Shown here piece after piece: positions 1 to 5,082 of a stretch of 5,082 nt of DNA; the first letter of the stretch is position 1, and every line of letters starts with the position of its first letter. The position numbers and the translations under genes are program-made. The notes beneath the pieces were generated by a model. The model did no database searches, had not been told where the DNA came from, and worked only from the letters and a program-made list of their open reading frames with translations. Source of the stretch: Candidatus Parvarchaeota archaeon (GTDB taxonomy: Archaea > Nanobdellota > Nanobdellia > Parvarchaeales > Parvarchaeaceae); contig JAMCRB010000049.1 of the NCBI GenBank assembly GCA_023380435.1, positions 1-5,082 on the forward strand. Reading direction: 5' to 3'.

Positions 1-426
1 TATCGCTTCGAATGTCTTTATGGGAGAATCAGACTGTATCTTCAATAACTTTCCAACATAAGCCGTTATATCGCTTGCACGGTCCTGAATATCCAGCTTG
101 ATGCCGTCTTTTAATATCATGTTGCTGGAATCATCGTTTTTTACGGTTTCTTTGCTTCTTTTAAGGCCACGGCTTATCGTGAATTCATGTCCCGAGCTGG
201 TAATGGATAGATTTACGCTGCCCTCATCCGAGCCGCGTCTTAAAAGTATCCTGCCACCCTCCCGGCCCTCGCCTATGTTCCCAAAAAGAGCGTACTCGAC
301 CCCCATTAATATCGATGATTTGCCACTGCCAGTGCTTCCGGTTATAACATTTATTCCAGGAGTAAAATCTATAACAGAGGATGTGTGGCTCCGTATGCCA
401 CCGAGTTCAATTCTTTTTATTATCAT
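1..426 (-). CDS. rad50: Rad50 DNA repair ATPase, N-terminal part (runs off the left edge)
   Basis: Translating the minus strand from the ATG at 426-424 gives 142 open codons to the window edge. The start matches Rad50/SbcC: an IRSH motif at residues 11-14, then PGIN at 23-26. Walker A is GSTGSGKSS at residues 30-38, with Lys36 as the ATP-binding lysine, followed by an ALFG stretch at 46-49. Rad50 is an SMC-like ATPase that partners Mre11 in sensing and resecting DNA double-strand breaks. The Q-loop, coiled coil, zinc hook, signature motif and Walker B lie outside the window. The Walker A has Thr32 where Pyrococcus Rad50 has Asn, as in bacterial SbcC (GPTGAGKS). The start overlaps the end of mre11 by 20 bases in another frame, with an AGGA three bases upstream, so translation is probably coupled. 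Identification is strong; integrity beyond the edge cannot be judged. Confidence 0.93.
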   Translation of the reverse strand, partial: MIIKRIELGGIRSHTSSVIDFTPGINVITGSTGSGKSSILMGVEYALFGNIGEGREGGRILLRRGSDEGSVNLSITSSGHEFTISRGLKRSKETVKNDDSSNMILKDGIKLDIQDRASDITAYVGKLLKIQSDSPIKTFEAI

Positions 427-1591
427 AAGTCCTGAAAATTTCGTTTAATCCTGCTTTTACATCGATTGGGTTTTTGCCGGAATCAAAATTAGAGACAAGG
501 TATTCTGCCATTTTCAGCCCCATCTCATCGTATCCTTTCTTTAACAAGTATTCTTTCTCCACGTCTGCGATGTCTTTGCTGTTTATCTCTACGCTTTGGT
601 CGTCTTTGTCGGCCAGTTTTGAAAGGTTTATGCTAACATATGAATACCCCAGGTCTTTTGCCGTGTTCTTGATCTTCAGCAGCTCTAACTCCGATTTCTT
701 TCCCTGCATCTGGCCCAATAGTTTTATCACCAGAAGATTTCCGTCAGAATGTTTCAATTTGCTGAATATTTGGTCTCTTATCTGTACTGCAGTTTTTCCA
801 TTTGAATCCAGTTCTATTAGCTCTTTGCCTCTGGTCTTTATTATTCTGTACTCCAAATTTCTTATTCCAGATTCATCAAAATCTACCAGGTAAAATCCCC
901 TGTTTGGGTTGTCTACGATCTCCTTCTCGTCGCAGTACTCTGTGGAACCGGGGTATTGGATTATCCCTCTGTCGTATTTTATGTTGTCTCTGTGTCCGTG
1001 CCAGTGTCCTGCCGCATAGTAATCAAAGCCTCTCGGCAGGCTTTCTGTATCCAAATCCTTAAATTTTTCTCCTAGAGTGGATATTGTGTGATGGAATATG
1101 AATATTTTTATCAGGCAATTCTCATTTGATTGTTCGATTTTAAGCTTTTTGAACACTTCATCTTCTACGCGGCTACGTTTGCCTTTGACACCGCAAATGA
1201 AAGCACCCCTGTACACCTCGCCTTTAAGCGCAATTTCCCCTCCTGAGAAAGACACGTATCTTTTTGCGTTTAAGTTTACCAAGAGTCCATTCCTGTCAAA
1301 AAGCTCAATTATGCTCTCTTCCTCGCCTATCCCTATGTCGTGGGAGCCAGGGACAATAAAGATTTTTATGCCGGTGGAACGAAGCCTGTTGAGCTGGTCC
1401 GTTACGAATAAAAGATCGGAAAGTGCGGGATTGCCTTCGTTGAACAAGTCGCCCGAATGAACTATAAAGTCGACATTTTCATTTATTGCCGCGTCTATCA
1501 CTTGTTTAAATGCATCCTTTATATCTTCGTTCCTTTGATAGTCCTTGTATACATTACCTATGTGCGAATCTCCCAAATGCAAAAATCTCAT
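407..1591 (-). CDS. mre11: Mre11 DNA double-strand break repair nuclease
   Basis: This 394-residue protein has the calcineurin-like phosphodiesterase motifs of Mre11/SbcD in order: GDSH (Asp8, His10), SGDLFN (Asp48), PGSHD (82-85 region, His84), FHHT (His167), GHWH (His196, His198) and YPGSTEY near 213-219. These residues bind two metal ions, usually manganese, for 3'-5' exonuclease and endonuclease activity. A cap-like region follows from about 240 to 330, then a charged C-terminus where Rad50-binding helices usually lie. The length agrees with archaeal Mre11 (about 370-430). The ATG at 1591-1589 puts the first motif at residue 7, as usual, and an AGGGGG sits five bases upstream. The third motif reads GSHD instead of GNHD, replacing a metal ligand with Ser83. 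It is the first gene of an operon with rad50. No nurA or herA is seen in the window. Confidence 0.95.
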   Translation of the reverse strand: MRFLHLGDSHIGNVYKDYQRNEDIKDAFKQVIDAAINENVDFIVHSGDLFNEGNPALSDLLFVTDQLNRLRSTGIKIFIVPGSHDIGIGEEESIIELFDRNGLLVNLNAKRYVSFSGGEIALKGEVYRGAFICGVKGKRSRVEDEVFKKLKIEQSNENCLIKIFIFHHTISTLGEKFKDLDTESLPRGFDYYAAGHWHGHRDNIKYDRGIIQYPGSTEYCDEKEIVDNPNRGFYLVDFDESGIRNLEYRIIKTRGKELIELDSNGKTAVQIRDQIFSKLKHSDGNLLVIKLLGQMQGKKSELELLKIKNTAKDLGYSYVSINLSKLADKDDQSVEINSKDIADVEKEYLLKKGYDEMGLKMAEYLVSNFDSGKNPIDVKAGLNEIFRTYDNKKN

Positions 1592-1596
1592 AAATT

Positions 1597-1602
1597 CCCC
1601 CT
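1597..1602 (-). promoter_or_regulatory. Ribosome-binding site of mre11
   Basis: On the minus strand the sequence AGGGGG ends five bases before the mre11 ATG. This is a partial match to the archaeal Shine-Dalgarno sequence (GGAGGTGA) at suitable spacing. It supports the chosen start and implies that the mre11 mRNA has a short leader, unlike the plus-strand genes in this window. Confidence 0.55.
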
Positions 1603-1620
1603 ATTTTCAGCGCTATTAAT

Positions 1621-1630
1621 CTATAAATAT
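1621..1630 (+). promoter_or_regulatory. Probable archaeal TATA box for the membrane-protein gene
   Basis: CTATAAATAT resembles archaeal box A (TTTAWATA). Its centre is about 27 bases before the ATG at 1653, so transcription should start at or beside the start codon, giving a leaderless mRNA. The GGAAGG at 1632-1637 is too far from the ATG (15 bases) to be a good ribosome-binding site. The box lies inside the 61-base divergent region shared with mre11, so the two directions may compete for factors. Confidence 0.5.
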
Positions 1631-1637
1631 CGGAAGG

Positions 1638-1652
1638 TTATATATCTTTTTT
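1638..1652 (-). promoter_or_regulatory. Probable archaeal promoter (BRE + TATA box) of mre11-rad50
   Basis: Read on the minus strand this is AAAAAAGATATATAA: a purine-rich run, as expected of the TFB-recognition element, followed by a TATA-like box at 1645-1638. With the usual spacing of about 26 bases, transcription would start near 1615. That leaves a leader of about 24 bases containing the AGGGGG ribosome-binding site. This is inferred from sequence only. Confidence 0.5.
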
Positions 1653-2291
1653 ATGGTTTATAATCTATTCGCTTCAGAGTCATTCGTAGGATTGTCGACG
1701 ATAGTGATACTCATTCTCACGCTGCCGCTTGCGATTTTAATGCTGAAAAAATATAGGTCAAAGAAGAACTTAAGCTATCTATTTTGGGGCACTGGCTTGT
1801 CTTTCTTTGCATTGGGAGTCCTGCTAGAAGTCTTATTTGCGTTTAACATCTATAACCAGGCATTGATAAAGGTTTATCTGGAAGCCGTTGCACTGCTCGT
1901 TGGATTTTTGGCAGCCGGTTCAATTTTCATGCTAAAATCGAAAAGAATACATCTTGCTTATTCAATATTTTTCATAGCAGCGGGAGTTTTCGTTGCTTAC
2001 ACCCTGCTGACATCAAAAATAAGCAACTTGATAACCAGTCATGTCGTTTTTGGTGTGCTGCCGCTGTCTGTTGTCTTATCATCATCCGTTTTGACCTTCC
2101 CCGCTGCAGTTATCATAGCGGTTATTGCTGCGATAAGCTACAAGAAAAGCGGTAGCATCAAAATGGTATCTATAATCACCGGAGTGATTGTTGTCAGCAT
2201 AGCCGGTACTCTCTACATACTTGCTTTTCCTGCGTTCCTTTACTATTCTGAGTTCGTAGGCATCCTGCTGCTTTGGTTTGGATTCATCTGA
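1653..2291 (+). CDS. Uncharacterised membrane protein with about seven transmembrane segments
   Basis: I do not recognise the family of this 212-residue, very hydrophobic protein. Likely membrane helices lie at about 9-31, 42-64, 73-94, 100-119, 135-162, 170-191 and 194-212. The short basic loops after helix 1 (KKYRSKK, 32-38), helix 3 (KSKR, 95-98) and helix 5 (YKKS, 163-166) suggest, by the positive-inside rule, an outside N-terminus and a cytoplasmic side after odd-numbered helices. The last helix ends at the C-terminus with almost no tail. There is no signal peptide separate from helix 1, no cysteine, and no obvious catalytic or transporter motif. The few charged residues within the membrane region include Glu59, Glu77 and Glu200. 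The gene stands alone: divergent from mre11, with its own TATA box, and 64 bases before pyrG. It could be an orphan integral membrane protein restricted to related archaea. A function cannot be assigned. Confidence 0.8.
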   Translation: MVYNLFASESFVGLSTIVILILTLPLAILMLKKYRSKKNLSYLFWGTGLSFFALGVLLEVLFAFNIYNQALIKVYLEAVALLVGFLAAGSIFMLKSKRIHLAYSIFFIAAGVFVAYTLLTSKISNLITSHVVFGVLPLSVVLSSSVLTFPAAVIIAVIAAISYKKSGSIKMVSIITGVIVVSIAGTLYILAFPAFLYYSEFVGILLLWFGFI

Positions 2292-2320
2292 TCAAAAGGA
2301 TAAAACGTATAAAAATTTGG

Positions 2321-2336
2321 CAAAAAGCTTTAATAC
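2321..2336 (+). promoter_or_regulatory. Probable archaeal promoter of pyrG
   Basis: A purine-rich CAAAAAG leads into the TATA-like TTTAATA at 2329-2335, centred about 24 bases before the pyrG ATG at 2356. Transcription would begin at or next to the start codon. No Shine-Dalgarno sequence precedes the ATG, which fits a leaderless mRNA. A second AT-rich box, TATAAAAAT at 2308-2316, could instead give a leader of about 18 bases. Confidence 0.45.
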
Positions 2337-2355
2337 TAGCAGCTCCTAAAGTAAA

Positions 2356-3966
2356 ATGCACACTAAGTTTATCATAGTGCTTGGATCCCTGATGAGCGGG
2401 CTTGGGAAAGGCGCAGTCACATCCTCACTTCTCAAAATTCTAAGCATGTACGGCTATAAAGTCCTACCTATAAAGTTTGACGGGTATCTAAATTACGATT
2501 GCGGAACTATGAACCCTTACCGGCATGGTGAAGTATTTGTACTTGATGACGGTGGAGAAGTTGACATGGATTTCGGCATGTATGAACGCTTTCTGAATAA
2601 GAACCTGACAAAAGCTTCATCAATAACCGGCGGAAAACTGATGGACCACATACTTAAGAATGAAAGGGCAGGCAGGTATCTGGGAGAGGACGTTCAGATA
2701 ATCCCGCATCTTACTGATGAGATAAAGAAACGAGTGCTTGATTTTGCATCAAAAAACAAACTAGATTTTGTAATAATAGAAGTAGGCGGGACTGTCGGCG
2801 ATATAGAGAATTCATATTTTATAGAGGCCATGAGACAGCTTTCAACTAGCGAAGACCTGGTTTTTATAGATGTTACTTATATACCGAAGTTAAATGTGGT
2901 TGGTGAACAAAAGACAAAGCCGGCACAGTCCGCTTTTAGGCTTTTGATGGGTTCCGGTATCATCCCAGATTTTATCGTTTGCAGGTCAGAAGAAAGACTC
3001 GAAGAAAGTACAATCAGGAAGCTTTCGCTTTTCGCAAACCTTCCAAAAGAGAGGATAGTCGACTCATCTGATCTAAACACTGTTTATGAATTACCTCTTC
3101 ACTTCATAAGACAGGGTTTTGACAAGCGCCTTCTATACAGGTTTGGAATCAAAGACCGAAAGATAAACAAAAACAAACTTATCCGCTGGCAAAAGATAGT
3201 CAGTGCAGTCAATGAGCAGAAAAATAAGCCGCTTTCAATCGGCATAGTTGGAAAATATACGCATTTGAGAGACTCTTATGTCAGCGTAAAGGAGGCCATA
3301 ACCCATTCTTCTGCTAAACTCCACGTATCATACAACTTAAAATGGATCGAAGCTGAGGACATAGAATCAGCTGGACCGGAGAAAATCCTTGCAGGGCTGA
3401 ATGGAATAATCGTCCCAGGCGGTTTTGGAAAAAGAGGGATTGAAGGGATGATAACCGCGATAAGATACGCAAGGGAAAACAAGATACCTTTTCTTGGGCT
3501 TTGCCTAGGGATGCAGCTCATGTCGATAGAGTTTGCCAGAAACGTCTGCGGCCTCAAAGGCGCAAACTCTTCCGAGTTCAATAAAAATTCAAAATATAAA
3601 GTAATAGATCTGATGCCGGAACAACGGAGCATATCAGATAAGGGAGCTTCGATGCGGCTGGGAGCTTTGCCGATAAAAGTCTTAAAAAAAGACTCTATAA
3701 TCCATATGGCTTATAATAATATGGCAGTCTCAGAGAGGCACAGACACAGATATGAGATCAACAATCGTTATAGGCCAATTTTGAATAGAAACGGCTTGGT
3801 GATATCTGCGGTTACGCCGGACCGGAGCAGGGTAGAAGCAGTGGAATGGAAAGACTCGTTTGGGATAGGCACTCAAAGCCACCCAGAACTGAAATCCAGG
3901 CCGGAATCGCCCGCCCCCCTATTTGTATCTTTTCTTAATGCCGCCAGTGCAAATGCAGAAAAATAA
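2356..3966 (+). CDS. pyrG: CTP synthase (glutamine-hydrolysing)
   Basis: This 536-residue enzyme aminates UTP to CTP using ATP and glutamine, the last step of pyrimidine ribonucleotide synthesis. The synthase domain (about 1-270) has the P-loop-like GSLMSGLGKG (10-19, Lys18), the HGEVFV motif (57-62), Asp72 and Glu142 for magnesium, GGTVGDIE (144-151), and KTKPAQ (186-191), near where UTP and inhibitory CTP bind in the family. The glutaminase domain (about 292-536) has the PGGFG oxyanion loop (354-358), the nucleophile Cys383 in GLCLGMQ, the RHRHRYE motif (461-467) and the catalytic pair His509/Glu511. All catalytic residues are present and the length is normal (E. coli 545). Oddities are KFDGYLNYDCGTM in place of KxDPYxNxDPGTM, Ala190 for Thr in KTKPTQ, and stretches resembling the eukaryotic enzyme. 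It probably has its own leaderless promoter, and the SWIM-dcd pair follows on the same strand. Confidence 0.97.
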   Translation: MHTKFIIVLGSLMSGLGKGAVTSSLLKILSMYGYKVLPIKFDGYLNYDCGTMNPYRHGEVFVLDDGGEVDMDFGMYERFLNKNLTKASSITGGKLMDHILKNERAGRYLGEDVQIIPHLTDEIKKRVLDFASKNKLDFVIIEVGGTVGDIENSYFIEAMRQLSTSEDLVFIDVTYIPKLNVVGEQKTKPAQSAFRLLMGSGIIPDFIVCRSEERLEESTIRKLSLFANLPKERIVDSSDLNTVYELPLHFIRQGFDKRLLYRFGIKDRKINKNKLIRWQKIVSAVNEQKNKPLSIGIVGKYTHLRDSYVSVKEAITHSSAKLHVSYNLKWIEAEDIESAGPEKILAGLNGIIVPGGFGKRGIEGMITAIRYARENKIPFLGLCLGMQLMSIEFARNVCGLKGANSSEFNKNSKYKVIDLMPEQRSISDKGASMRLGALPIKVLKKDSIIHMAYNNMAVSERHRHRYEINNRYRPILNRNGLVISAVTPDRSRVEAVEWKDSFGIGTQSHPELKSRPESPAPLFVSFLNAASANAEK

Positions 3967-3979
3967 AAGATATTTAACT
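3966..3979 (+). promoter_or_regulatory. Probable archaeal TATA box for the SWIM-dcd pair
   Basis: ATATTTAA at 3970-3977, preceded by the purine-rich AAAAG, lies just after the pyrG stop codon. Its centre is about 27 bases before the ATG at 4001, so it predicts a leaderless transcript starting at about position 4000. No Shine-Dalgarno sequence precedes this ATG. Readthrough from pyrG is also possible, because only 34 bases separate the genes and no clear T-run terminator is visible. Confidence 0.45.
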
Positions 3980-4000
3980 GTGGCCGTGCAATAAAAATGG

Positions 4001-4549
4001 ATGGAAAAAGAAAGAATTTCAAAGCTTGATAGCCTGCTTGGCGGCCCATTTCTGTCCTCAGAAGACAGAAAGTCAATGATATACTCGCTTGAAAACACAA
4101 ATAACAAGGTTAAGATAAGCGGTTACGTTCAGAGTGACTCCAAACCAGGGCTTTTCCATGAGGTTTCACTGGAATATGACAAAAACCGGATAATCTCGGG
4201 CTCTTGCGACTGCGAATCTTATCAATACAGGGGCTTTCCATGCAAGCACACCTTAGAGATGGACAAGATCAAACCAGCACTCGGTCAGCCAATAATAGCT
4301 TCGTATCAGAAGAAGGTTTTTATAAACTCTATAGTCATGGACCCTAACAGCTTTAAATTAGAGATGTCCGGCGCAGTCTTGGATGACGCTGCAAAAAAGA
4401 AATTCAACGTCCAGATAGATTATATGCCATTCCATTTGCTCTATGGGCGATGTGACTGCGGGGCGGAAGGAGAGTATTGTTCACACATGCTTAAATTAAG
4501 GGACGTTTACCTAGCAAATAGAAAAAAGAAGTCGGAACTATCCAGATAA
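4001..4549 (+). CDS. Small protein with two SWIM-type zinc-binding motifs
   Basis: This 182-residue, lysine-rich soluble protein has a SWIM zinc-finger signature (CxCx(n)CxH) at Cys69, Cys71, Cys81 and His83. A second, shorter copy lies at Cys151, Cys153, Cys160 and His162. The strand-rich stretch before each motif looks alike (about 37-68 and 118-150): a K-hydrophobic start, then a hydrophobic segment ending in G-S/R-CDC. After each, CKHTLEM parallels CSHMLKL. The protein is therefore probably an internal duplication of about 80 residues. SWIM domains in other proteins bind zinc and mediate contacts with DNA or protein, and in archaea they occur alone or attached to SNF2-type helicases. No helicase, nuclease or transposase domain is present here. 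The N-terminal 35 residues look helical. The gene has its own TATA box after pyrG and ends two bases before dcd, so the two are probably made together. The biochemical role is unknown. Confidence 0.85.
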   Translation: MEKERISKLDSLLGGPFLSSEDRKSMIYSLENTNNKVKISGYVQSDSKPGLFHEVSLEYDKNRIISGSCDCESYQYRGFPCKHTLEMDKIKPALGQPIIASYQKKVFINSIVMDPNSFKLEMSGAVLDDAAKKKFNVQIDYMPFHLLYGRCDCGAEGEYCSHMLKLRDVYLANRKKKSELSR

Positions 4550-4551
4550 TT

Positions 4552-5070
4552 ATGTCAGTACTGGCAAAGGATGCGCTTTTGAAGTGTCTAAAATCGGGAG
4601 ATATAAAAATAAGGCCGTTTAAACTATCCGATGTCGGGCCCGGCTCCATAGATCTTCATCTCGGCAACGACTTCCGCGTTTTCAATAAAACGCATGGAAT
4701 ATTCAAAGTAGTCGACAATGCCGATTATAAAAAAATAACTAAACCGATACGCGTTCCGACTGGAGACTACCTGCTGATAATGCCAGGCGAACTTGTCCAC
4801 GGCATAACTCTCGAGAGGATAAAAACGGCGGATAACATCTCTGGCAGAATAGAAGGCAGGTCTAGATTTGCGAGACTCGGATTGATTGTCCATTTAAGCA
4901 GCGGTTTCATGCATCCCGGGAACGATAGCAAGATTGTTTTGGAAATGGTGAATTTGTCACCTGTGCCGCTAGCAGTTTATCCCAGAACAGCAATATGCCA
5001 GATGATTTTTGAGAGAACTGAGGGGAAGAGTCGTTATGCGGGTAAGTTCTCCCACCAGACCACTACTTAA
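4552..5070 (+). CDS. dcd: dCTP deaminase family protein (Dcd/dUTPase fold)
   Basis: This 172-residue protein aligns with dCTP deaminases, homotrimers that convert dCTP to dUTP (some archaeal forms go on to dUMP). Visible motifs are GPGSIDLHLG (29-38), PGE (78-80), EGRSRFARLGL (101-111), KIVLEMVN (127-134, where Glu131 matches the catalytic Glu138 of E. coli), a P-L-A-V-YPRTAICQMIF segment (139-153), and a C-terminal YAGKFSHQ (162-169) resembling the nucleotide-covering tail motif. Arg108 matches E. coli Arg115. Arg105 replaces the second Ser of GRSS, and His121 replaces the Asp of the IDPG motif. Specificity for dCTP, dUTP or another nucleotide is therefore not certain. Its length is slightly below E. 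coli Dcd (193). The ATG is two bases after the SWIM gene stop, without a Shine-Dalgarno sequence, so translation is probably coupled. pyrG nearby fits a pyrimidine-deoxynucleotide supply role. Confidence 0.88.
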   Translation: MSVLAKDALLKCLKSGDIKIRPFKLSDVGPGSIDLHLGNDFRVFNKTHGIFKVVDNADYKKITKPIRVPTGDYLLIMPGELVHGITLERIKTADNISGRIEGRSRFARLGLIVHLSSGFMHPGNDSKIVLEMVNLSPVPLAVYPRTAICQMIFERTEGKSRYAGKFSHQTTT

Positions 5071-5082
5071 AACAGACAGATA

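Noticed and set aside
319..339. Thr instead of Asn in the Rad50 Walker A as a novel change
   Set aside because: Bacterial SbcC proteins normally have Thr at this position (GPTGAGKS), so it is within known family variation.
98..1460. Open frames on the plus strand at 98-448, 474-893, 802-1062 and 1098-1460
   Set aside because: They lie antisense to rad50 and mre11, which carry clear family motifs. Their translations are rich in Ser, Pro and Leu with no recognisable domain, as expected of shadow frames.
1457..1663. A 68-codon plus-strand frame across the mre11 start and the divergent spacer
   Set aside because: It overlaps the mre11 coding sequence, the promoter region and the start of the membrane-protein gene, and it has no ribosome-binding site or family resemblance.
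2292..2355. A terminator or riboswitch between the membrane-protein gene and pyrG
   Set aside because: No stable hairpin or T-run is visible in these 64 bases. The AT-rich content is explained by promoter boxes.
3997..4029. Earlier ATG at 3997 as the start of the SWIM gene
   Set aside because: It is in a different frame and reaches a TGA after ten codons. The ATG at 4001 opens the frame with the zinc motifs.
2877..4107. Minus-strand frames at 2877-3080, 3276-3632, 3873-4100 and 3919-4107
   Set aside because: They are antisense to pyrG and the SWIM gene. The latter two cross the gene boundary, and none has motifs.
4624..4893. Minus-strand 89-codon frame inside dcd
   Set aside because: It is a shadow of the conserved dCTP deaminase frame, with no domain or initiation signal.
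1..5082. Mobile elements, CRISPR arrays, tRNA genes or defence systems
   Set aside because: No direct-repeat array, terminal inverted repeats, transposase or integrase motifs, or tRNA-like cloverleaf were seen. Almost every base is in housekeeping genes, and SWIM motifs alone do not indicate a transposon here.

Overview
The window looks like a piece of an archaeal chromosome. The evidence is a two-gene mre11-rad50 operon, TATA-box promoters (box A) placed so that plus-strand genes would have leaderless mRNAs, heavy use of ATA and AGA codons, and very tight gene packing. A small-genome lineage such as a DPANN/Micrarchaeota-type archaeon would fit, but that is a guess from gene style. No rRNA or other marker is present to settle it. 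I see no tRNA, CRISPR, insertion sequence or phage gene.

Left arm (1-1591, minus strand): mre11 is followed by the 5' part of rad50, which overlaps it by 20 bases and runs off the left edge. The two products form the Mre11-Rad50 complex that processes DNA double-strand breaks. Only about 142 codons of rad50 are present, covering the N-terminal ATPase lobe with Walker A.

Centre (1592-1652): a 61-base divergent intergenic region. It holds TATA-like boxes for both directions and a GGGGG-type ribosome-binding site for mre11. Rightward from it lies an uncharacterised protein with about seven membrane segments (1653-2291).

Right arm (2356-5070, plus strand): a full-length CTP synthase (pyrG), then a small protein with two SWIM-type zinc-binding motifs, then a dCTP deaminase-family protein (dcd). 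The SWIM and dcd genes are two bases apart and almost certainly co-transcribed. pyrG makes CTP, the precursor of dCTP, and a dCTP deaminase would turn dCTP into dUTP on the way to dTMP. The right arm is therefore a pyrimidine-nucleotide neighbourhood with an unexplained zinc protein inside it.

No clearly new multi-gene system is visible. The points most worth a second look are the tandem-SWIM protein coupled to dcd, the Asn-to-Ser change in the Mre11 metal-binding motif, unusual residues in the deaminase active-site motifs, and eukaryote-like signatures in the CTP synthase.
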